From Flaveria trinervia (lineage: Eukaryota; Streptophyta; Magnoliopsida; Asterales; Asteraceae), in contig CM046442.1 in assembly GCA_025506515.1 (NCBI GenBank), positions 16,281,187 to 16,345,186 of the forward strand: a stretch of 64,000 bases of DNA. Direction: 5' to 3'. Under the pieces are notes generated by a model that did not search any database, was not told the DNA's origin, and saw nothing but the letters and a program-made list of their open reading frames with translations. Position numbers and translations under genes: made by a program. Shown here piece by piece: positions 9,626 through 22,272 of this stretch. Positions within the stretch are counted from its first letter, which is position 1. Every line of letters starts with the position of its first letter.

Positions 9626-12502
9626 ATGACTACTCCTTCTAATGACCCTCACAATACCGGTTCCTCAACCAAGCCTCCGATGCTGGTTAGGACTGAGTAT
9701 AACATATGGCAACGAAGAATGCTTCATCACCTGTCTGTTAACAGTTCAGGTTGTTGGACATCTGTGGTACATGGTCCACACAAGCCTATGGTGAACAATC
9801 CGAAACCAACCAAATGGTTCCGAAGAAGAAGGAACAATACTCAGATGAGGATCGAAAACTGTTTGAGATTGATGCTAAAGCGCATGGAATTCTGGCCATG
9901 GCACTGCCGAATGAAATCTATTCTGGGCTTATGCATCATGAAACTGCTCATGACCTCTGGAATGCATTGAAGGAACAATTTGGTGGAACAGATGAGGTCT
10001 TAGCAAACAACAGAGAAATCCTTGCCCAACAATATGAGACATTCTCTCATAGGAAGGGTGAGTCACTGACTCAACAGTTTGAGCGTTTTTCCTGTTTGAT
10101 CTCTGAGCTGAAAATGGTCAAACATGAATACACTAATAGTCAGATGAACAACAGATTCCTCAGATCACTGCCTGAGAGATGGGACACATATACCATTGTC
10201 CTACGCTCCAGTGCAAATCTGGATAGTCTATCTCTCACCCAACTCCATGGGAAACTGCTTACATTTGAAAGAGAGATAGAGCAGAAAAGGAAACTGGCAT
10301 CATCAGGAAAGCTCACTGATGACTTTGTACCAGGGAACACTGCCTTGGTTGGTCATGAGTCAGAATATGCTGCATCAGAAAGCAATTATGATGAGCATAT
10401 AGATTTCTCCTCAAACGGTTCAGATCATGCATTTGTTAGTGTTGACAGTCAGTCAGGCTGTAATAGTGACAATTTGTGTTTCATTATGGATGATTTAAAG
10501 GGTATTGCTGATGATGACTTAGAAGAGATGGATATTCTGAGCCAAATGGCCTTGATTAATATCAGATCTCAAAAGTTCTACAAGAGAACTGGTAGGAATT
10601 TCCAGGACTCTTGGCAAAACCAAAGTTGGTTTTGACAAGAGTAAGTTGAGGTGTCACAAATGCCACAGGCTTGGACACTTTGCAAGAGAGTGTAGATCAT
10701 CTGGATCTAACTCCTCTGCACCCTTTGTGACTTTTCCAAGCAATAGTCCACAAAACAGAGGGCAACATCCTGCTAGTTCTGGTCATCATTCACAACCTAT
10801 ATCTCCTGCATATTTTGTCCCTCAGGGTCCAATGTCATATCCATATCCCTGCTATTACATGCCACACCCAATCCGGTTCAAGTTCCTATTGCACAACAAC
10901 CTCAAGCCCTACCTGAGCCTCTACCATCTCAATCATCTCAATCACAACCTCATCACAGCTTCTTCACCCCTGGTATTGTTGACTGGAGCAGTTTACCAGA
11001 TGATCTCTCTGGTAATGAGCAATTATTTGCTGGTGATGGTCAACATGGTGGTGAACATCCTTTTGGGAATCTAGCTCTCATGGCCCTGGAATCTACTGAT
11101 AGTTCATGCTCCAATGCATCTTCATCACAGGTAACCCAGGTATCCTCTGAGGCTAAGGCCAAGCTATGTTCTGAATCTTGCATAGCTGCATTTATCTCTA
11201 TTAGAGAGGCAAATGTAGCTTTAATAAATCAAAATCTAGAGCTTGAGCAAACCCTTTCCAAAAGAAAAGCTGAATATGAGTCTGTCCTTAAGGATAAAGA
11301 TGATGAGATTTATAAGCTTAAATGCCAATTAAATGATGAAAAGGCTAAGCTAGAGGTCATTCTTGAGAACCATAGAGATCTCAAAGAAAAACTTGCAGTT
11401 ACCCAAGTTGAGTGTGACCGCTGGGTATCATCCTGCAAGGGATTTGAAATGCTGCTCAGCAAGCAATCTGCTTCGAATGTGAAGTTTGGAATAGGTTACA
11501 ACCACATTGCACCACCTACAGATTTTACTCCAAAACCAATAGTAAAATCTGAAGGTGAAAGTAATTTCCAAACCACATCATCATGTGCATCATCCTCAAG
11601 TGATCACCCAAAATCACAAGATGAAATCAGTGTTGATACCTCAGCAAATCAATTGGCTGATGGTTAACTACTGATAAGCACATGAAGCTGAGTACTTCAG
11701 ATGTTGTCCCTCAAAGTACCTCAAGTACTGAAGGGCAAGTCACAACATCTGAAAAGCATTTCAAATCAGCTGAAATAAAAGGATTAACAACTGCTGATAG
11801 AGAACAGCTGAAGAACAAGTCTTCAGTTGTTACAGATCCTTCAGTACTAAACAAAGTACTGAAAGGAGGAAAACTGAAGAGCACACCTTCAGTAGTTTCC
11901 ACATCAGCAGTTGATCATTCAAGATGAAGAATAAGCCATGTGAAATATGTGGTAAATTCAATCATCTTTCTGATGAATGTTGGTACAGAAAGGGTTCCAA
12001 ACTCAACAGAGATAAGCTCATTAAAATCCAGATGGATGAAATGAAAAATGAGTTTGAGACCAAGTTTGTACCACAGTCATCCCAATGTGATAAACCCAAG
12101 CCTTCATCCAAATCCAAAAAGAAGGATAGGGTTTATCATAAAACAGCTGATAGTGCTCCTCATGATAAACATCAGACTAAGTCTGTGAATTTTAAGGAGG
12201 AAATGGTGGGTCACAGGAACTCATCAAACACAAGTACTGATATGTCACAAGAGCTGAAAGCTTTAGCTACAAATCAGACACAACTTGTTATGATGGTTCA
12301 GCATTTGTTGGGGAGAGTTAACCAACTAGATGCACCTGTGATCAAACCACTGAAAAGGCATTCCAAGCCCAAATCCAAGGAATCCATTTCAGCACCATCT
12401 CCTTCTTCATCAGCTGTTAATCATAAGAAACAAGTTATGGTTAAATCTGTTGATGAAAACAGACCCAAAACCAAAAAGGTTTGGGTCTCAAAACCTAACT
12501 AG
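9626..12502 (+). pseudogene. gag: Element B gag with two CCHC knuckles and coiled coil, frameshifted
   Basis: The start is the ATG at 9626 (Met-Thr-Thr-Pro); element A has a homologous start at 25221. The first 250 residues are the copia capsid domain (UBN2 type; motifs YNIWQRRM, LPNEIYSGLMHH, LPERWDTYTIVLRS). The first knuckle is CHKCHRLGHFAREC (10652-10693). A Pro/Tyr/Gln-rich stretch follows, then a long coiled coil (about 11080-11450). The Ser/Thr-rich part (11690-11910) is written largely in the element's CAGTACT/CTGAAG motif. The second knuckle is CEICGKFNHLSDEC (11939-11980). The frame ends at TAG, 12500-12502. Single-base indels near 9800, 10600, 10870 and a stop at 11667 break it. 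Confidence 0.88.
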
Positions 12503-12515
12503 TTCTTTATGATGA

Positions 12516-14150
12516 ATGCAGGGTTCTTCAGCATGCCAAAGGAGCATCTGGTATGTAGACAGTGGAGGATCTATGCATATGACTGGGAGCAGTTCTCTTC
12601 TTAATGACTACTCTCAAGGAAAGAAGGGATTTGTTTCATTTGGTAATGATGCCAAGGGTTACATCATCGGGAAAGGATATGTGTCTAATGGACAAATCAG
12701 GTTTGATGATGTTAACCATGTGGAGAATCTCAAGTATAATCTGCTGAGTGTCAGTCAGATGTGTGATAAAGGGCATGTTGCACTTTTCACAAGCCAGAAC
12801 TGCAGGATTCTGTCTTCCCAAGTTCTGAGGCTGATTGACAAGGTATTGGATGAACATACTCTCCTGAAGGCCAACAGGATTGGAAGAGTGTATGCCTTGG
12901 ATTTGTCAAAGAAGATTGATTTGAAGGGTCATCCTTGCCTGTTCTCCAAAGCCTCTCCTCAGGAATCTAAACTGTGGCATAGAAGGCTGGGTCATGTTAA
13001 TCTCAAAAACATGAATCAGCTGATCCACAATAGTTTAGTGAGAGGTCTACCAATAAAGGAGTTCCACTGTGATGAAACCTGCTGAAAGGAAAACACACAA
13101 AGTCTCATTCCCTCCTATTGAAGAACCTAAGTCCACTGCCTGCTTGCAGTTACTGCACATGGATCTATTTGGTCCTGTGAGAGTGATGAGCATGGCAAAG
13201 AGAAATACTGTCTGGTAATTGTGGATGATTACTCCAGATTTGTATGGACTTTCTTCTTGCATTCAAAGGATGAGGTTGCTCAGACGATTATAAACTTTGT
13301 GTTGTATGTTGAGAAGCAGTATTCCCTATCAGTCAAGTGTATAAGGAGTGATAATGGAACTGAATTCAGAAACCATACACTTGATGATTTTTATCTATCA
13401 AAAGGAATCAAGAGGCAGTTTAGCATCCCAAGGACTCCAGAACAAAATGGAGTAGTGGAGAGAAAGAACAGGACCCTAATTGAAGCTGCAAGGTCTATGT
13501 TGGCTGACTCTGGTTTGCCATTGACCTTTTGGGCTGAAGCTGTTAACACAGCTTGCTATGTGCAGAATAGAGTGTTAGTAAATCAGAGGTTGATGAAGAC
13601 TCCATATGAAGTTCTACATCATTTGGCTCCTCTAATTTCATTCTTCAAAGCCTTTGGGTGTCCTTGTTTCATTCTCAACACAAAGGATCAACTCCACAAA
13701 TTTGATCCTAAGGTGGATGCAGGGTATTTTGTAGGTTATTCATCCACATGCAAGGCTTACAGAGTCTTCAACTGCAGAACAAAGTTAGTTGAAGAAACCT
13801 TGCATGTGAAATTCAATGAATCTCCTAAGGATAAAATTCCACAAAACCCTGTGAGTTGTTTGATCTGGACATACTGCAATATGTTCCTTATCAATCTCCA
13901 GCTGTTGCAGATCATGTGGATAAATCATCTTCTGCAGCAAGTCTTCCACCTGGTGGTACTGAAGATGATGATGATATCAGTACTCACCTTTTCAAGTTTA
14001 GTGACCAACTGCCTGAGTCTGCTAAACTTGATGTTCCTGTAGCTTCTGTAGCTCCATCCACAACAAATGCTGATGAGATTTCTGACTCCTCTACATCATT
14101 TGACTTGCCATCTATACTTGGTTTCAAGAATCTATCACCATCTGCTGCCT
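12516..14150 (+). pseudogene. pol: Element B protease and integrase, frameshifted
   Basis: This begins in a different frame, 14 bases after the gag stop. The aspartic protease motif is IWYVDSGGSMHMTG (12547-12590), with the catalytic Asp-Ser-Gly kept. The GAG-pre-integrase HHCC region follows (HRRLGHVNLKNM near 12980-13015), but its Cys end is lost by a small deletion around 13080. The integrase core keeps its D-D-E: DDYSRFVW (13224), SDNGTEF (13346-13366) and NGVVERKNR (13447). Integrase inserts the cDNA into the chromosome. Frameshifts lie near 13085, 13200 and 13850. Confidence 0.9.
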
Positions 14151-15794
14151 GAACCGGCTACAAACACTTGCACTGATCTTATAGTATACCAAGAGCTGAA
14201 GAATCACCCCATGTCTCAAATCATTGGTGATATCAATGCTGGTGTCTCAACCAGAAGTCAATTGTCTAACTTCTGCTTCTATGCTCTCTTCATCAGTCAG
14301 CTAGAGCCAAAGAACTATCATGTTGCTTTGAGAGACAATGGATGGGTTGAAGCCATGCAGCTTGAGCTACTTCAGTTCAAAAAGCAGCAAGTGTGGGAAC
14401 TGGTTCCTCTACCCCCAGGTAAGTGTGCAATAGGCACTAAATGGGTGTTTAGGAATAAAACTGATGAAAATGGGCTTATTGTCAAGAACAAGGCTAGACT
14501 GGTTGTACAAGGGTTTTCACAAGAAGAAGGTATTGATTATGATGAAACCTTTGCCCCTGTAGCCAGACTAGAGGCAATTAGATTGTTCTTAGCCTATGCT
14601 GCATTCCACAATCTTAAAGTTTTTCAAATGGATGTCAAAAGTGCATTTTTATATGGTAAAATAAAAGAAGAGGTTATGTGTGTCAACCACCAGGTTTTGA
14701 GGACAATAAACATCCTGATTGGGTGTATCAACTTGATAAGGCTCTTTATGGTTGAAGCAAGCTCCTAGAGCCTGGTATGAAACACTTTCAAATTTTCTTC
14801 TTAAAAATAATTTCACTAGAGGCTCCATAGATAAAACTTTGTTTATAAAGAAAGTGGATCAGCATAAGCTACTTGTTCAAATTTATGTTGATGATATTAT
14901 TTTTGCATCCTCTGATCCCCAGTTGTGTGATGATTTTACAAGTCTAATGAAACAAAAGTTTGAAATGAGTGCAATGGGAGAATTACAGTTCTTTCTAGGC
15001 TTGCAAATCAAACAAAAGGCTGATGGAACCTTTATCCATCAAAATATACAAAAGAACTTTTGAATAAGTTTGATTTACAAAATTGTAAGCCCTGTTCTAC
15101 TCCCATGTGCAACACCACACAACTGGATGCAGATCAGAAAGGTAAAGCTGTTGATGAAACACTTTACAGATGTATGATTGGGTCCTTGATGTACTTAACA
15201 GCTTCTAGACCAGATATCATGTTTGCAACTTGTGTTTGTGCTAGATTTCAGGCTGCTCCTAAAGAGTCTCATTTGATTGCAGTCAAGAGGATCTTTAGAT
15301 ATCTGCAAGGTACACAATCTCTAGGTCTTTGGTATTCACTGGACACTCATGCAAATTAGTTGCTTTTCTGATAGTGACTATGCAGGTGTAAGTTAACCAG
15401 AAAGTCAACTTCTGGTGGATGTCAATTCCTAGGCAACTGTTTGATTTCTTGGCAGAGTAAGAAACAAACATCTGTTGCTACATCCACTGCTGAAGCAGAG
15501 TACATTGCTGCTGCAAGTTGTACATCTCAGGTACTCTGGCTTCAAAACCAATTATTGGATTATGGCATTACAGAGACTAAGACTCCATTATTAATGGATA
15601 GTGCTTCAGCTCTGTGCATTGTCAAGAATCCAGTCCAGCACTCTAGGACCAAACATATAGAGATCAGACACCATTTTATTAGGGATTGTTTTGAAAAAGG
15701 TCTGATTGATCCAAAGTTTGTGCCTAGTGCTGATGAGCTTGCAGATATATTTACTAAGCCTTTGGATAGTTCAACTTTCCAAAACCTGTGTTAA
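14150..15794 (+). pseudogene. pol: Element B reverse transcriptase and RNase H, frameshifted
   Basis: The RT fingers and palm are recognisable by GTKWVFRNKTDENG (14438), FAPVARLEAIRLFLAY, QMDVKSAFLYG and the catalytic YVDDIIFAS (14885-14911). RNase H follows, with STAEAEYIAAASC (15484) and DIFTKPLD (15748), ending at TAA 15792-15794. One indel near 14690 and others near 15050 and 15360 break the frame. The catalytic Asp pair is intact, so damage is by frameshift rather than by loss of the active site. Confidence 0.92.
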
Positions 15795-15799
15795 GGCTT

Positions 15800-16365
15800 G
15801 GTATGCTGCAGCTAGAATAAGTGATAACTACTGATGATCTCAGTAAACAAGTACTGATGATCATTAGTAAACATGTCACAAATATGTACTAATTCTGTTA
15901 AAAGAAACTGATGCAGTTACAACTACTGATGTAGTTATAACTCCTGATGTCAGTAAAAACAGATAAGTACTGATGTCCTATGAAACAACTGAATCAGCTA
16001 AAAAGTCTGATGAGTAAGTGTTGAGGACAGTATGAAACAGCTGAAAAGCTAAGAATTGACGAAAACTACTGATGAGAATTTTCACTTCAGTCGTTTCCAC
16101 AAACTGTTGTTTCACTCTAAACAGCTGATGACAAAACCATGTCTTCAGTAGTTTCACTAACTACTGATGACTAATACCAAGTCCTCAGTTGTTTACAACA
16201 GCTGAAGACAAAACCAAGGTTTTCAGTAGTTTCACAACTACTGATGACTAAAACCAAGTCTTTAGTTGTTTTCAAACGTCTGATAGTTAAAACCAAGTCT
16301 TCAGTTGTTTTCATAACAACTGATGCCAACACCAACACTTTCAGTCGTTTTCTTTTCAGCCTTTT
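15800..16365. repeat. Motif-rich spacer of element B: CAGTAGTT / AACTACTGA repeats
   Basis: This non-coding spacer between pol and the third ORF is densely packed with degenerate AACTACTGATGA, GTACTGATG, CTTCAGTAGTTT and related units in both orientations. It corresponds to 6376-6900 in A and resembles U3 of the LTRs. Confidence 0.85.
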
Positions 16366-16372
16366 CTTAACC

Positions 16373-16380
16373 TATAAATA
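16373..16380 (+). promoter_or_regulatory. Candidate internal TATA box for element B third ORF
   Basis: TATAAATA occurs in the context AACCTATAAATACC, 62 bases before the ATG at 16435 (about 55 bases from the box end), directly after the motif array. Element A has the same context at 6368-6375. The same 14-base core is close to the LTR TATA region of elements C and D. Activity is inferred. Confidence 0.55.
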
Positions 16381-16434
16381 CCTGCACTTATAGCCAACGT
16401 TTCATTAGCCGTTTTCAAACCTTTCTCTCTCAAA

Positions 16435-19400
16435 ATGGCGACCATGAAACTCAACCCCGACACAACTGTGTTGCCTACCTTTCGAAATCGGCCTTCTGGA
16501 ACAAGTTTGACACTGCCATCGATCTTATGGTGGATTCCCCATACAGAACAGCCTTTCTTCTGAATCCTACCATATATCCTGACTCCTTATCCCAGTTCTG
16601 GACCAACGTCTCTGTAATAACTGGTGAGAATGATAGACAAATCACTCTCCAGTCGTTGGTGAACCAGAAACAGGTGCTCATCACCCCGACATCATTCGCA
16701 AAACCCTAAATTTGCATGATGGCACCTATCCTAAAGAATACCCGAAAGGCACCACTGATATGTCTTTTATCCATAACGGGTATGAGGCGACTTAAGTGCT
16801 ACAACCATACTTAAAAAGCACTTCCATGATGCTGAACGACTTATCTTTCATATGGTGAATGTCTGCCTTGCATCAAAGACATCTTCTTGGGATCAGATGT
16901 CTTCCGATGGCAACAGGTATTGTTCTCTATCCTTGAACGCCAAAATCTAAATTTTTCTGAGATAGTGTTCATGGAACTAAAGGATCTGGCTCAGAAACCT
17001 GTGGCAAACAGATGGATACTTTATCCCAGGTTTCTGATGGCCATAATTTTGAATCAATTCAATCTGATGGCTTGTTGGTCTTGGAGTCCCTGCTCCAGCT
17101 GTTTTAGCTGAGGTATACTCCCGACATAACTCAGACCCTACTCTTAAAGGGCTGCCCGGATGCTAAAACCCAAGCAGAGGGAACCCACAGCCTCCACTTC
17201 CAGATCCAAAGTCCCCACCAAACCCAAATCCAAAAAGCCCAAAAAGGCTACTCAGGGAGATGAGTCCCCTGAGGATGCCCCTGTACCACAAACACAGGAA
17301 ATACATACTGGTTATAACCCCCCAGTTATGTCCAAGACTCAACCTGCTGAAGCCGCACAGGTATCCTCTCAACAGGATCCTGTTGCAACCAATTGGGGAT
17401 CCCACATTTCTGGAACCTATCTCAATTGAGGGTTTACCATTGAAGAGCACCTCTCACCCCGGGTGCAATCTGCTTCTTCAGACCAATCTCCACATGCAAC
17501 CACCCCCTCAAAGCCCAACACTGATAGTTGCTAAAGTGCTGAGTCAGTTGCATTCCTCACCCCCTCCCCAGAAACCACTTACCACTGGGAATACATCAAC
17601 TATTGAGGGGGAGGACCAAAATGCTTCTGATAACCCACAGCACAGGGGTTACAATGTTCACTCTCCAAGTGTAGAAACGGAGAATAGAACATCTGGTAAG
17701 GCTGCCACTTCTACTGATTCAGCAAATGATCAGGATGAAGTTGGTAACATCCATAAGACCTTACCAGAGGCAACTGCCAATGAAGGACACAGTCCTGAGG
17801 CAGGAAGTCCCCAGTACCAAGAACAAGGGGCACATGCTTCTACTTTTGGTTTTTCTATGATGTATTAGCCCATAATACCATCCTTGAGACTGAGGTGAGC
17901 AGACTCAAAGAGTTGTTAGCCAAAATGTCTCAGGATCAAAGTCCATCTACCTCACAAACCCCACATGGCACCTTCCATTGAAGGTTCCCCAAACACTGAG
18001 CCTACACACATAACTGAGCCACCAGCCACTACTTTTGGCACCACCTCTCAGGGACAGAACCCCTCTGAGCAGATGGTTGCTATCTTTCAAACTCCTTACC
18101 TCTCATCACTCCCATCATCACTGACATAGTGCATAAAGCCATTGATGAGAGGATATCCTCAAATCTACAAACCCTCATTGATGATGCTGTTCACAAATCT
18201 CTTTCTGCCTTTCAAGCCCCTGATCCCAATGCAACCAAAAAAGGGGAGACTTCCAAGTCTAAGGCAGTGAAAGAAAAGAAAAGAAAAGAGTTGATGATGA
18301 GAAAGAACCTGCAAAAGAGAAGGAGGTGGAGAAAGAACTGATCTCAGAACAGCTGATCACATATAAAAGAAAGAAAGTGCTGAGTCAAAAGCTGATGAGA
18401 AGATAAATCCTTAGAAGATCTTGTCAAAGATGCTGATGAAGCTCACAGCAGATCCATGGATAAAATTATAGATCAGCTCTTTCGACAAGGTCATGACACA
18501 GCTACACTAGACACTGAGATCAGAAGGCTGGAAATAGAAGAGATTCAAGCTAGATGGGCCGGTTATAGTGTGTTGGAAAGGGAAAGATTGGAGATAATGA
18601 TCAGATTCATTGCCAAATACCTTGGAAGATCATTGATAGAGATAAGGCCTGGTCCAGAGACAGTATCTTGGAGATAACCAAGAAGATCTGCTCTGCTGGA
18701 GGCTATAATAAGGGTTGATATTGAAGCACTGGATGAAGCAGGTGCAGGGAAGAGAACTGAAATGGCAAAGCTCTCCAAAGCCAAACTCACCACCAAAATG
18801 CTAAGTCAGTCTCACACTCCCACTCAAACACAACCCTTATCTCTAAAATCTCCCAAATCTATCCCTAAACCAAAGCCACCCACAACTCAACCCACAAAAC
18901 CAATCCCTTTACCCCAAAAACCACCTCAAACCTTACCCAGTGATGCACCCAAGGAGGAGAAGGTGTTGAGGAGAAGAGAAGAAGAGGAATGATGATGATG
19001 ATAGTCTGCCAATCTCTGCTGTTCTCAAACTTAATCACCTGAGCACAGAAGTCAACAAGTGATTACTCCTGACTTGCAAATGCAGATGGAGAAGGTAAAG
19101 ATTGAAGAAGCAGAACAGCAGAAACAGCACGATGAGAAGTTTCTCAAGATGGTTGATAAGGATTTCCCTTAGTCCTCATCATTCAAGAAATGAAGAAACA
19201 GGCTCTGAGGCTGTACACTCTTAGACATACTTTTCAACATCAAAAAGAGAGAGTGCGGATCTGGCCAGACCCCAGGGTAAGTTCTAGAATTCATAAGAAG
19301 AATATACCAAGTAGATATCATGGCCAAGTGAAGAAGACCTTGAATGCTGCAATTACATTGGCCATGGTAGTCTCACCTTGGGAAATCATTGAAGAATTCA

Positions 19401-19700
19401 AGAGAGCTCACAAATCCAAGACAACCCCTCAATCTATTCTTGAGAACAAAATGATCAAGAAGGGGTTGTTATACAAAAGACTTGAAGATCTTCAGAAGAG
19501 TGAACTCCAGTTGTTGCTTGAAGGCTCTCACCCTGATGAATTTGCTTATAGAGAGATAACACTGTGGAGTTGAAAAATGGAAAGACAGTGAGATACCTCT
19601 CTGAGTATTATCCCAGAGTTCTTCTTCGAGGGAGAAGCAGAAGAACTCACCAAGGAGGAACAAGTTGTTCTCCTTGAGGCCTATGCTAGTGAGTCTTATA
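16435..19700 (+). pseudogene. Element B third ORF (post-pol), frameshifted
   Basis: This is homologous to the ORF at 2890-6310 of A. It starts Met-Ala-Thr-Met at 16435. A frameshift occurs within the first 25 codons. The conserved N-terminal domain continues to about 17110 (motifs NPTIYPDSLSQFW, LYPRFLMAIILNQ). A Lys/Ser/Pro-rich linker follows, then charged segments predicted to coil (18250-18680). A Pro-rich stretch lies at about 18790-18940. The C-terminal domain carries RVRIWPDPRVSSRIHKKNIPSRY (first part only shared with A) near 19252. The third ORF lies where Sireviruses carry an env-like gene. No obvious membrane anchor is visible. Function unknown; homology to A shows it is a stable part of the element. 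Confidence 0.75.
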
Positions 19701-19913
19701 GACTCATTAATGGGAATTAGGTTTCATGGTTGGGACAAGACTCTGTGTCCAGTTTCCCAAGACAGAGTTCCCTTCCATACTTAGCCAATCAAAAGATTAG
19801 AAACCTTTTCCCGGCCTGTGCTTAACTGATTACCTCTGAAGCTGATCAAGAGGTGTTTCTGCCAAGAATAAGTGGGATCATCAATAAGTTTAGAGGTTTT
19901 GGCTGCATTGGTT

Positions 19914-19924
19914 CAGGGGGAGTT
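19914..19924 (+). other. Element B polypurine tract
   Basis: CAGGGGGAGTT directly precedes the 3' LTR and is the same tract as in A. Confidence 0.88.
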
Positions 19925-20676
19925 TGTTGGACCAAAAGAACCATGAGCCTGATCAGAAAACCTCTAAGTCCCACAGACATTACAACTGCTGAAGAAGATC
20001 ACAACAGCTGAAGACATCAGCTGATTACAAGGTCTGAAGACAAGTCTGAAGCTATAGCTAAGACAAAGTCTGAAAGAAAGTACTGAAGACAAAGTCTGAA
20101 GCTATCAGCTGAAGACAAAGTCTGAAAGTAAAGTACTGAAGACAAGTCTGAAGCTATCAGCTGAAGAAAGTCTGAAGAACAAGTCTGAAGCAAAAGACTG
20201 AAGACCAAGTGATCAGTAGTTGTCACAACAGCTGAAGTATCAACTTCAGTAGTTGTGATGGTTTCCTTTCAGTACTTGTAATTTATTTTTCAGTAGTATA
20301 GTTTCAGTAGTTTAGTTTCAGTAGTTTTATGTTTCTTGTACTTAGCATTCTCTGAGATGTAATCAATAGTTGAGAACTTTCTCAGTAGTTTGCATAGTTT
20401 CAGTAGTTTGAATAATTCTGTTAGATGTCACTATCAAGTGACATCAGCAGACGTCACATATCCTATATAAGGAATGTTGACCTAATTGTAATGTGTGACA
20501 TAGACCCACCACGAAAGCATATGAATGAAATATCTCTTTTGTAGAATTCTCTTTTTCTATAACCATTTACTAGTTACATTGAATATCAATTGTGTTCTTG
20601 TGAATTGTTTAATTTGTTGTTTGAATTCCGCTGCAATACTCTCTAATCAATCAAACATAGATCAGTGATCCTAACA
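19925..20676 (+). repeat. Element B 3' LTR (752 bp)
   Basis: It starts TGTTGGACC and ends GATCCTAACA at the CCTAG duplication (20677-20681). It matches the 5' LTR throughout, with small deletions in the array, for example in the inverted repeat at about 20224-20257, which has lost one base compared with 8943-8977. Confidence 0.95.
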
Positions 20677-20681
20677 CCTAG
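20677..20681. other. Target-site duplication, right copy (CCTAG)
   Basis: This is identical to 8606-8610 and marks the point where element A resumes. Confidence 0.95.
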
Positions 20682-22267
20682 AATGAGATGACAATTCAAA
20701 TGAAGTAGAGGATTCAGAGATCTCATCAGCATTTGTTGTGGATGGAACTGCTGAAGCTACAGGAACATCAAGTTTAGTAGACTCAGGCAGTTGATCACTA
20801 AAACTTGCATTTATACCAACAGATGGATAACAAGTGGCAGGAGATGATGGATTCATAGAACCTACAACAGTTGGAGATTGATAAGGAACATATTGCAGTA
20901 TGTCCAAATCAAATAACTCCACAGGGTTTTGTGGGATTTTCTCCTTGGAGATTCATTAAACTTACATGCAAGGTTTCTTCTACAATCTTTGTTCTGCAAT
21001 TAAAAACTCTGTATGCCTTGCAAGTAGATGAATACCTAACAAAGTACCCTGCATCCACCTTTGATTCAAACTTCTGAGTGGATCCTTTGTGTTGAGAATA
21101 TAACAAGGACACCCAAATGCTCTAAAGAAGGAAATCAGAGGAGCCAAATATGTAACACTTCATAAGGAGTCTTCATCAACCTTTGATTTACTAATACTCT
21201 ATTGTGCACATAGCAAGCTGTGTTAACAGCTTCAGCCCAAAAGATTAGTGGCAAACCAGAATCAGCCAATATTGACCTTGCAGCTTCAATAAGGGTCCTG
21301 TTCTTTCTCTCCACCACTCCATTTTGTTCAGGAGTTCTTGGAATGCTAAACTGCCTCTTGATTCCCTTAGAGAAATAGAATTCATCAAGTGTGTGATTTC
21401 TAAATTATGTGCCATTATCACTCCTCACACACTTGACAGAAAGAGAGTACTGCTTTTCCACATGCAACACAAAGTAGATGATAATTTGGCCAGCCTCATC
21501 TTTTGAATGTAAGAAGAAGGTCCATACAAATCTAGAATAATCATCCACAATTACCAGACAGTATTTTTTCTTTGCCATGCTCATCACTCTTACTGGACCA
21601 AAAATATCCATATGCAGTAATTGCAAGCAGGCATTGGACTTTGGTTCTATTAGAGGGAATGATACTTTATGTTGCTTTCCTTTTAAACAAGCAGAGCAGT
21701 TGTCATCACATTTGAACTCCTTAATAGCAGACCTCTCACTAAACCATGATGGATCAGCTGGTTCATGTTTCTAAGATTCACATGACCAAGCCTTCTGTGC
21801 CAAAGTTCAGATTCCTGAGGAGAGGCCTTGGAGAACAGACATGGATGGCCATTTAGATCAATTTTCTTTGATAAGTCTAAGGCATATACTCTTCCAATCT
21901 TGTTGTCCTTCAGGAGAGTATGTTCATCCAATATCTTGTCAATCATACTCAAAACATTGAAAGACAGAATCCGACAGTTTTGACTGGTGAAAAGTGCAAC
22001 ATGCCCTTTGTCACACATTTGGCTGACACTCAACAAATTGTACTTGAGATTCTCCACATGGTTAACATCATCAACCCTTATTTCACCATTTGAAACAAAG
22101 CCTTTGCCGATGATGTAACCCTTAGCATCATTACCAAAAGAAACAAATCCCTTCTTTCTTTGAGAGTAGTCATGAAGAAGAGATATGCTCCCAGTCATAT
22201 GCATAGATCCTCCACTGTCCACATACCAGATGCTTCTATGGCATGTTGAAGAACCTGCATATATCAC
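20682..22267 (-). pseudogene. pol: Element A protease and integrase, degraded
   Basis: On the minus strand, protease starts near 22267 with the motif WYVDSGGSMHMTG (about 22195-22235). The GAG-pre-integrase region HRRLGHVNLRNMNQLI lies near 21770-21815. Integrase follows: DDYSRFVWTFFLHSKDE (about 21500-21550), SDNGT (about 21410), then NGVVERKNRTLIEAA near 21275-21320. A Ser/Thr-rich linker leads to the B insertion point. Frames break near 21640, 21405, 21320 and 21120. The remainder of pol resumes at 8605. Confidence 0.88.
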
Positions 22268-22272
22268 AACAA

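Larger units (their letters stand above)
8611..20676 (+). mobile_element. Element B: Ty1/copia (Sirevirus-like) retrotransposon inside element A
   Basis: This is a full-length 12,066-base element with a 785-base 5' LTR and a 752-base 3' LTR, PBS, PPT and a perfect CCTAG duplication. Its order is gag (9626-12502), protease-integrase (12516-14150), RT-RNase H (14150-15794), motif spacer with TATA box, and third ORF (16435 to about 19700). It is the same family as A, so this is an insertion of a family into its own earlier copy. Single-base indels break most reading frames, but far fewer than in A. Confidence 0.95.
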
